Shown here one piece after another: positions 1-4,549 of a DNA stretch of 6,403 nucleotides (the stretch's first letter is position 1; each line of letters opens with the position of its first letter). The notes under the pieces are model-generated. The model had not been told where the DNA came from and ran no database searches. It was given only the letters and a program-made list of their open reading frames with translations. This stretch comes from Balneolaceae bacterium. GTDB lineage: Bacteria > Bacteroidota > Rhodothermia > Balneolales > Balneolaceae. The translations under genes were made by a program, and so were the position numbers. The DNA lies in the NCBI GenBank assembly GCA_007118525.1, contig SKRK01000256.1:1-6403 (forward strand). The letters run 5' to 3'.

Positions 1-22
1 AAAAATCATCTCATCAATGAGA
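1..22 (-). terminator. Possible weak intrinsic terminator after pdxJ
   Basis: Read on the minus strand, just past the pdxJ stop, TCTCA and TGAGA (plus positions 18-22 and 9-13) can pair around a 4-base loop. A few bases later a run of five T (plus positions 1-5) reaches the window edge. The stem is short and not GC-rich, and the T run may be cut by the window boundary, so this is only a candidate. Confidence 0.3.
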
Positions 23-25
23 GAT

Positions 26-745
26 TTACACGTCCATAATTTTAAGATACTCCTTTACCGTTTTTTCCAAACCCCAAAAAATCGATTTCGAGATAAGCGC
101 ATGTCCTATGCTGATATCGTAAAGATGTGGTACATGCTCAATAAGTATAGGGAGGTTGTCGAGATTCAATCCATGGCCGGCGTTTACGGTCATGCCTGCT
201 TCATGAATAAGTTCTGCTCCTTTTCTCAAGCGTTCAAGTTCATTTAACTGTGTTTCTTTATCCACTGCATTGGCAAATGTTCCGGTGTGAAGTTCAATAG
301 TATCTGCTCCGAGTTTATGTGCCAGTTCAATATCTTCAGGATTGGGATCAAGAAAGAGACTTATTTCAATTCCGGTACCTTTAAATTCCGGGAAAACTCT
401 CTGTTCGAAATCACTATAGACTGTTTTCATGTTCAGTCCGCCTTCCGTAGTGAGCTCTTCACGTCCTTCGGGAACAAGCGTGCAGAGATGTGGATTTACC
501 TCTTTGCAGATCCGGATCATCTCTTCTGATGCAGACATCTCAAAATCGAGTGTTCCTTTTACTGACTTCTTTAGCCTGTAGACGTCCTCATCTATAATAT
601 GGCGCCTGTCGCCCCGGAGGTGAAACACAATACCTGCTGCACCGGCTTCTTCACAAACGGCTGCCCCCTCAATCGGATCGGGGTAACCCTCGCCTCGTGC
701 ATTTCTGAGCGTGGCAATATGATCAATGTTTACAAGTAATCTCAT
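26..745 (-). CDS. pdxJ: Pyridoxine 5'-phosphate synthase PdxJ
   Basis: PdxJ carries out the last ring-closing step of DXP-dependent vitamin B6 synthesis in the cytosol: it condenses 1-deoxy-D-xylulose 5-phosphate with 3-amino-2-oxopropyl phosphate (the PdxA product) to pyridoxine 5'-phosphate. The 239-residue product matches the family over its whole length. Visible signatures are the N-terminal NIDHIATLRNARG (residues 6-18), HLRGDRRHI (42-50, with the His equivalent to E. coli His45), FEM with the catalytic Glu69, the LVPEGREELTTEGG loop (90-103), LHTG (152-155), NAGHGLN (188-194, His191 equivalent to E. coli His193) and the phosphate-binding SIGHALI (212-218). I chose the ATG at 745 because family members start a few residues before NIDH. 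A longer reading to 790 needs a TTG start and adds 15 atypical residues. No clear Shine-Dalgarno is present. The gene is divergent from the NlpC/P60 gene. No other B6 gene is in the window. Confidence 0.96.
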   Translation of the reverse strand: MRLLVNIDHIATLRNARGEGYPDPIEGAAVCEEAGAAGIVFHLRGDRRHIIDEDVYRLKKSVKGTLDFEMSASEEMIRICKEVNPHLCTLVPEGREELTTEGGLNMKTVYSDFEQRVFPEFKGTGIEISLFLDPNPEDIELAHKLGADTIELHTGTFANAVDKETQLNELERLRKGAELIHEAGMTVNAGHGLNLDNLPILIEHVPHLYDISIGHALISKSIFWGLEKTVKEYLKIMDV

Positions 746-760
746 GTTTTCGTAAATTCG
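729..760 (+). promoter_or_regulatory. Candidate Bacteroidota-type promoter for the NlpC/P60 gene
   Basis: TTTA at 729-732 and TAAATTCG at 753-760 resemble the Bacteroidota -33 (TTTG) and -7 (TAnnTTTG) elements, with one mismatch each and 20 bp between them. Transcription would begin near 767, giving a leader of about 27 nt before the GTG start at 794. The -33 element would lie inside the 5' end of pdxJ. Such short degenerate matches occur often by chance in AT-rich DNA. Confidence 0.22.
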
Positions 761-769
761 TTTCGTAAA
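748..769. repeat. 9-bp direct repeat in the pdxJ/NlpC divergent region
   Basis: TTTCGTAAA occurs perfectly at 748-756 and again at 761-769, 13 bp apart. A further partial copy of the core, TTCGT, lies at 757-761. Each unit is a near-palindrome (reverse complement TTTACGAAA). The pair fills most of the 48-bp gap between the pdxJ ATG and the NlpC/P60 GTG, where it could be a protein-binding site. No function can be read from it directly. Confidence 0.5.
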
Positions 770-793
770 AGATACAATATCCATCTGCAAATA

Positions 794-1327
794 GTGAACG
801 CTGTGTTTAATCTCTTCCGGTTTAAGATCGTTTCCATGTTCCTGTTTATCGGAATATTTTTCTATGCCTGTGGTGTTGTGCCGAGAGATTCTGCTCCGTC
901 ATCAGGCAGTGGACCGGGTTCCGTTCCGGTTGCTGCTTCCGCAACTGTATCCGGTTTTGACGAGGTGGTTCAGCAGCTTTACGGTGCCCATGGTGAGTGG
1001 GAGGGAACACCCTACATTCTGGGTGGCAACGGAATAAACGGAGTTGACTGTTCGTCGTTTACACAGATTGTATTTCGGGACTTTTTTGGGGAAGATCTCC
1101 CAAGAAATACACGTGAACAGCTTCAGGAGGGGTCGGGTGTGAGAAGAAACAGCATCCTGCCCGGCGACCTTATCTTCTTCCGGACAGACAGGGGAGTACT
1201 TCACGTTGGCATTGCTATCGAAGATGGTGATTTCCTTCACGCTTCCGTCTCGCGTGGTGTTATGATCTCAAACCTTTCTCAGAACTATTGGGCAGGAAGA
1301 TACCTGGGTGCGAGGAGGATACTTTAA
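794..1327 (+). CDS. NlpC/P60-family cell-wall endopeptidase, predicted lipoprotein
   Basis: This is a predicted peptidoglycan hydrolase of the kind that cleaves stem-peptide bonds (gamma-D-Glu to diamino acid, or cross-links) in the periplasm, similar in layout to E. coli MepS (Spr) and NlpC. The 177 residues begin with a basic start (Arg9, Lys11), a hydrophobic stretch (12-25) and Cys26 in FFYACG, a loose lipobox. A Ser/Gly/Pro/Ala-rich linker follows (about 31-53). The catalytic domain runs from about 54 to 177: TPYILGG (72-78), nucleophile Cys86 in GVDCSSF, PRNTREQ (103-109), PGDLIFF (123-129), catalytic His137 in LHVGI and third polar residue His149 in FLHAS. It therefore looks active. 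The GTG at 794 was chosen because the ATG at 836 would remove the basic residues before the signal core. The stop lies 9 bp from the stop of the convergent plug gene. Exact bond specificity cannot be told. Confidence 0.88.
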   Translation: MNAVFNLFRFKIVSMFLFIGIFFYACGVVPRDSAPSSGSGPGSVPVAASATVSGFDEVVQQLYGAHGEWEGTPYILGGNGINGVDCSSFTQIVFRDFFGEDLPRNTREQLQEGSGVRRNSILPGDLIFFRTDRGVLHVGIAIEDGDFLHASVSRGVMISNLSQNYWAGRYLGARRIL

Positions 1328-1336
1328 CTTTTGGCA

Positions 1337-1735
1337 CTATTTAGTTGTGATTTCCACAACTCCATTTGCTCCACGCATTCCATAAAATTGGGATCCCATA
1401 GAACTGCGCAGCAGTTTGATATCTTTCACGTCGTTTACGTCTACAGCCTGGATAAGATCAAAGTAGCTGTTGCTTATAGGTGTTCCATTAACCACAAACA
1501 GAACATTGTTTTCACCGTATATAGTACTTATTCCACGCATAAAAACTCCGACGTCGTCTCCTCTCTGAAAAATCGTTAACCCGGGTACTCTTTTAAGGTG
1601 GTCAAGAATGGACAGCGATGGGTTAATTTCAGTGATATCCGGCCCGCGTTCAAAGTTTTCTGTATGCATGTTTTCGGTTGAAGTACAGGCTCCAAGTATG
1701 GATACAGAGATAAAGAAGAGGAGGAGTAGTCTCAT
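1337..1735 (-). CDS. Small lipoprotein consisting of a TonB-receptor (SusC-like) plug domain
   Basis: The 132-residue product starts with a textbook lipoprotein signal peptide: MRLLLLFF, then LGAC with Cys17 as the lipidation site. After a short linker (18-38) almost everything left resembles the plug domain of SusC-type TonB-dependent outer-membrane receptors: LDHLKRVPGLTI (44-55), VFMRGIST (64-71), NNVLFVVNGTPIS (76-88), a VNDVKDIKLLR strand (100-110) and the closing YGMRGANGVVEITTK (118-132). In full receptors this signature leads into a 22-strand barrel of many hundred residues. Here the gene stops exactly at the end of the plug. No barrel fragment was seen downstream, where the convergent NlpC/P60 gene begins 9 bp away. 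It therefore seems to be a complete stand-alone protein rather than a truncated receptor, most likely anchored in the outer membrane facing the periplasm. Its function is unknown. No strong Shine-Dalgarno precedes the ATG. Confidence 0.85.
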   Translation of the reverse strand: MRLLLLFFISVSILGACTSTENMHTENFERGPDITEINPSLSILDHLKRVPGLTIFQRGDDVGVFMRGISTIYGENNVLFVVNGTPISNSYFDLIQAVDVNDVKDIKLLRSSMGSQFYGMRGANGVVEITTK

Positions 1736-1837
1736 GAGCTCGAATTGAATTAACTATTCTATGTAATTTAAACGATTTCGGGAGATTTAAAATTGTTTGG
1801 AGATATTTTTTAAACCTGTGTTGGGGCAATCAATCAT

Positions 1838-1868
1838 AAAAAAACCTTCCGGCATTTCTGCGGGAAGG
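1838..1868 (-). terminator. Intrinsic terminator of icd
   Basis: On the minus strand, 33 bp after the icd stop, CCTTCC (plus 1863-1868) pairs with GGAAGG (plus 1845-1850). One G-G mismatch and two further GC pairs extend the stem inward, leaving a 6-base loop (1854-1859). Seven T follow directly (plus 1838-1844). Stem, spacing and T run fit a rho-independent terminator. It should also insulate the downstream plug-lipoprotein gene from icd transcription. Confidence 0.85.
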
Positions 1869-1901
1869 CTTTTGAAAAGATGAATTTTTTACGTTTTAAA
1901 A

Positions 1902-3149
1902 CTACATGTTTTTAACGATCTCATCGCCAAATTCAGAGCATTTCAGGAGGGTGGCACCTTCCATCAATCGTTCAAAATCGTAGGTTACACGCTTATCGCT
2001 AATGGCTGCTTCGAGGCCTTTCTCAATCAGATCGGCCGCCTCTCCCCATCCAAGGTAGCGGAGCATCATAACGGCAGATAGTATAAGCGAACCGGGATTC
2101 ACTTTATCCTGGCCTGTATATTTCGGTGCGGTTCCGTGGGTAGCTTCAAATACCGCAATTCCGGTATCGTAGTTGATGTTGGCACCGGGCGCAATCCCGA
2201 TTCCGCCCACACAAGCGGCAAGGGCATCTGAGATATAGTCGCCGTTCAGGTTCATGGTGGCAATCACGTCGTACTCGGCCGGACGGGTCAGAATCTGCTG
2301 TAAAAATGCATCAGCAATTACATCCTTGATCACAATACCGTTGGGCAATTTGCACCACGGCCCGCCATCGATCTCCTTGGCACCGAACTCTTTTTTGGCC
2401 AGCTCATATCCCCAGTTCTTAAAGCTGCCCTCAGTGAATTTCATAATGTTTCCCTTGTGAACCAGGGTTACACTGTCGCGCTTCTGCTCAATGGCATAGT
2501 TGATGGCTGCACGAACCAGCCTGTTGGTGCCTTCAATTGAGATGGGCTTAATACCCAGCGAAGAGGTTTCCGGAAATCGGATGTTCTTTGTGCCCAATTC
2601 ATTCATCAAAAAGTCTTTCAGCTTTTTGTTCTCCGGTGTACCGGTCTGATATTCGATACCGGCATAAATATCCTCCGTATTCTCGCGGAAAATTACCATG
2701 TCGGTCAGCTCGGGCTGCTTTACAGGGCTTGGGGTACCCGTATAATATTTTACAGGTCGAACACATGCATAGAGATCCAGTTTCTGACGAATCGCTACGT
2801 TTAGAGAGCGAATTCCGCCCCCAACAGGTGTCGTTAGCGGGCCTTTAATTCCAACAAGGTACTCTTCAAAAGCCGTCAGTGTATCTTGTGGCAACCAGTC
2901 ATCATTTCCATATACTTCCAGTGCTTTCTCACCGGCATAAACCTCAAACCAGTTTATCTCTTTTTCGCCGTTATATGCTTTGTTTACAGCGCTGTCTACA
3001 ACATTTTTCATCACCGGAGAAATATCAATTCCAATTCCATCTCCTTCGATATAGGGGATAACCGGATCATTACCAACGTTTAGTGAACCGTCGCTATTTT
3101 TCTTAATAACACTTCCCTTTGCAGGTCTTTCTAATTTATCAAAACTCAT
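1902..3149 (-). CDS. icd: NADP-dependent isocitrate dehydrogenase
   Basis: This enzyme oxidatively decarboxylates isocitrate to 2-oxoglutarate in the TCA cycle, producing NADPH; it acts as a cytosolic homodimer. The 415 residues match E. coli Icd (416 aa) along the whole length with very high similarity. Signatures include [10 protein letters not shown] (31-40), the substrate loop [17 protein letters not shown] (103-119), [29 protein letters not shown], the metal-binding VIADAF and [11 protein letters not shown] stretches, [21 protein letters not shown], and a C-terminal end in [13 protein letters not shown]. The Lys-Tyr after HGTAP and the Tyr/Arg in VTYDFERL match the E. coli determinants for NADP rather than NAD. 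Ser115 corresponds to E. coli Ser113, the site phosphorylated by AceK; no aceK is in the window, so this regulation is not implied. The gene appears monocistronic: a terminator follows, and about 350 bp without a clear gene precede it. The ATG at 3149 gives the expected N-terminus. Confidence 0.97.
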   Translation of the reverse strand: MSFDKLERPAKGSVIKKNSDGSLNVGNDPVIPYIEGDGIGIDISPVMKNVVDSAVNKAYNGEKEINWFEVYAGEKALEVYGNDDWLPQDTLTAFEEYLVGIKGPLTTPVGGGIRSLNVAIRQKLDLYACVRPVKYYTGTPSPVKQPELTDMVIFRENTEDIYAGIEYQTGTPENKKLKDFLMNELGTKNIRFPETSSLGIKPISIEGTNRLVRAAINYAIEQKRDSVTLVHKGNIMKFTEGSFKNWGYELAKKEFGAKEIDGGPWCKLPNGIVIKDVIADAFLQQILTRPAEYDVIATMNLNGDYISDALAACVGGIGIAPGANINYDTGIAVFEATHGTAPKYTGQDKVNPGSLILSAVMMLRYLGWGEAADLIEKGLEAAISDKRVTYDFERLMEGATLLKCSEFGDEIVKNM

Positions 3150-3497
3150 TCGTCTCAGTGGTTTTAGGTTAGCAGTTATATATCCGCTAATAATAACGAA
3201 AATTTGGTTACGCTTCGACTGTGTTCTGCTATTGATCGCTGTTGAATGACAGTTTTGTATTCTGACTGCTTAAAGCCCTTGTAATTTCTCCATGGCCTCT
3301 CTGAATTGATTTTAGTGAACAGGCAATTCTCGTAAGTAAGAGCAGATAGATGGGGATGTAGAAATACCTTATCAGAATGTGATGATAGTTGAGATATGTT
3401 CAACAGCAGCCTCATTGGATTATGATCTTTTTGTGATACTCCTTGCAACTCTTGTTTTTAGTTTTTACGCAGCAGCCTTCAATGAGATAAAATGTAA
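3150..3497. other. Gene-poor intergenic region between divergent icd and metzincin gene
   Basis: These 348 bp must hold the promoters of icd (leftward) and the metallopeptidase gene (rightward), but I could not pick a convincing -33/-7 pair for either. A 90-codon open frame on the minus strand (3448 to 3176) has no recognisable motif, no good ribosome-binding site and an unlikely composition (many Ser, His, Gln and Lys). A plus-strand frame running into the metallopeptidase gene from about 3340 lacks an ATG start. I see no tRNA, clear repeat or strong hairpin. The unused length leaves room for a small RNA or a decayed gene, but nothing in the sequence shows one. Confidence 0.5.
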
Positions 3498-4187
3498 ATG
3501 GCGATTAACAAATATTATAAATCAGGTGTACGCGTCCTTCAATTATTTTTAATTGCCACTATTTTTGCATTCTGCGATTCAACATCACCCGGTTTTGAGG
3601 ATAGTGGGCAGCTGATAGAGTTAGACGTGAGGGTATTTCTGCTGGAGTCTTCAAAATCGGAAAATATAACGGCAACGCTGAATTCTGTTGAGGTTGAAGA
3701 ACTACTTGAGGGGGTTAACAAAGTTTGGTCTCAGGCGAATATACAGTGGAATATCACTCTATTGTCAACAGAAGAAGCTCAAAATGCAGAATTATTTGAG
3801 TTAATGATGAATAATGAATTTCCCCGATCGATGTCATTGTTGCGAAGCATTATTCCGGGAGATAAACTATCCTCCGATACATGGGATGTATTTCTGATTC
3901 ACGATTTTGGAGGTGGTATCGGAGGAGTCTATTTCCCGGATTTGGCAGCAGTTCTTCAGCCGGAAGTGGATCCAATGGGTGGAATTGCCCTTGAAGGCGG
4001 ATTGGTAAGAATTCTTGCTCATGAACTGGGGCATTCACTCGGTTTGCCGCATGTAACCTGTACTTTGACCGGTAATCTGATGGCTCCGGGATGCTTTCAG
4101 GGAAACCGAACACGAATAAGTAAAACTCAGATAGAGAATACCCGCAAACAGGCTGCTGTCAATCGTCCATTTAACGGCACTAACTAA
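3498..4187 (+). CDS. Predicted exported metzincin-type zinc metallopeptidase
   Basis: The 229-residue product carries a complete metzincin zinc site, HELGHSLGLPH (residues 175-185: three His ligands and catalytic Glu176). A probable Met-turn follows in NLMAPG (Met195), ten residues after the third His. The closing RISKTQIENTRKQA resembles the L-T-x-x-Q-I-x-x-x-R helix often found at the end of small matrixin-like peptidases. The N-terminus has Lys5, Lys8 and Arg12, then a hydrophobic core (13-25) ending in AFC-D with Cys26, so it is exported and may be a lipoprotein, though the lipobox is weak. DVRVFLLES and WSQANIQWNI (77-86) fit the usual N-terminal strand and helix of the fold, and WDVFLIHDFGGGIGGVYF (129-146) the edge strand before the active-site helix. 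No cysteine-switch propeptide is visible. The substrate is unknown. The ATG at 3498 is preceded by a weak GAGA at 3484-3487. The gene looks transcribed alone. Confidence 0.82.
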   Translation: MAINKYYKSGVRVLQLFLIATIFAFCDSTSPGFEDSGQLIELDVRVFLLESSKSENITATLNSVEVEELLEGVNKVWSQANIQWNITLLSTEEAQNAELFELMMNNEFPRSMSLLRSIIPGDKLSSDTWDVFLIHDFGGGIGGVYFPDLAAVLQPEVDPMGGIALEGGLVRILAHELGHSLGLPHVTCTLTGNLMAPGCFQGNRTRISKTQIENTRKQAAVNRPFNGTN

Positions 4188-4250
4188 GAATTGACTTACA
4201 TTGGCGTGCTCATTTTAATTCCTGAATTCGTTTTTTCCCAAGTCAAATTG

Positions 4251-4258
4251 TATATTTA
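4251..4258 (+). promoter_or_regulatory. Candidate -7 element for the small membrane protein/mutL operon
   Basis: TATATTTA matches the Bacteroidota -7 consensus TAnnTTTG in all but the last base and lies 48 bp before the ATG at 4307. The -33 region holds only a T run (4231-4236) in place of a clear TTTG. It is the best candidate in the 119-bp gap after the metallopeptidase gene, but is weak by itself. Confidence 0.28.
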
Positions 4259-4285
4259 AACGAATTGAGCATCACGTTCGTTAAA
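4255..4285. repeat. Inverted repeat overlapping the putative start of transcription
   Basis: TTTAAACGAA (4255-4264) and TTCGTTAAA (4277-4285) are reverse complements, apart from one extra A in the left arm, around a 12-base spacer. The left arm overlaps the candidate -7 element and likely transcription start, the usual position for a repressor operator. If transcribed, it could instead form an AT-rich hairpin in the leader. Nine paired bases with one bulge is more than a trivial match, though AT-rich. Confidence 0.4.
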
Positions 4286-4295
4286 GGCTAAAAAC

Positions 4296-4299
4296 GGAG
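4296..4299 (+). promoter_or_regulatory. Ribosome-binding site of the small membrane protein gene
   Basis: GGAG lies 7 bases before the ATG at 4307. It is the clearest Shine-Dalgarno sequence in the window and supports both this start and the reality of the short gene. Confidence 0.6.
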
Positions 4300-4306
4300 T
4301 TTTATT

Positions 4307-4510
4307 ATGATCAGACCCATGATGGGCCGTCGGGCCAAGCCTAAGAAGTTTGATATGCCGCTCAGGTATCACGACCCTGAAGAAGAGGAAAAGCGTCGCC
4401 GCCGAATTCGCATTAAAACAAAACACAGCCGCAAGGATGGACAGACCCTTCGTGTTTTGATCTACGCCATAGGCCTCGGAATTGTAATCTATATAATTTC
4501 TATCCTCTGA
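4307..4510 (+). CDS. Small basic single-pass membrane protein upstream of mutL
   Basis: I do not recognise a named family with certainty. The 67 residues fall into three parts: a basic N-terminus with KKFDMPLRYHDPEEEE (13-28); a run of basic residues (29-43, including four consecutive Arg at 30-33); and a hydrophobic C-terminal segment (about 50-66, IYAIGLGIVIYIISI) ending one residue before the stop. The positive-inside rule predicts a C-tail-anchored protein with its charged part in the cytoplasm. The FDxxxRYxDPExE pattern resembles, from memory, small uncharacterised proteins encoded next to mutL in Bacteroidota, some mislabelled in databases; this was not checked. A GGAG ribosome-binding site, a start codon of ATG, and only 39 bp between its stop and the mutL start argue that it is real and co-transcribed with mutL. 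A link to mismatch repair is not shown. Confidence 0.75.
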   Translation: MIRPMMGRRAKPKKFDMPLRYHDPEEEEKRRRRIRIKTKHSRKDGQTLRVLIYAIGLGIVIYIISIL

Positions 4511-4549
4511 TTAGGCTAAGTAAGTAAAAAATTTAATAACGGTAAGATA

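Noticed and set aside
767..774. TATCTTTT on the minus strand as the pdxJ -7 element
   Set aside because: It resembles TAnnTTTG, but the only TTTG upstream is 13 bp away, too close for the usual spacing.
746..790. N-terminal extension of PdxJ starting at 790
   Set aside because: It needs a TTG start, adds residues unlike the family, and would overlap the promoter region of pdxJ; the ATG at 745 gives the canonical N-terminus.
902..1240. 112-codon open frame antisense to the NlpC/P60 gene
   Set aside because: It is covered by the catalytic domain on the plus strand, whose motifs are clear; the antisense product has none.
3176..3448. 90-codon minus-strand open frame as a gene
   Set aside because: No recognisable motif, ribosome-binding site or plausible amino-acid composition; best read as chance.
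3492..3497. Start-stop mini-ORF (ATG TAA) abutting the metzincin ATG
   Set aside because: Curious arrangement, but two codons can occur easily by chance and no ribosome-binding site favours the first ATG.
4217..4236. Possible terminator after the metzincin gene (AATT/AATT stem then six T)
   Set aside because: The stem is only four AT pairs with no GC core; the T run alone does not support a terminator.
4191..4246. 7-bp inverted repeat TTGACTT ... AAGTCAA
   Set aside because: The arms are short and 42 bp apart; a match of this length is expected by chance in AT-rich DNA.
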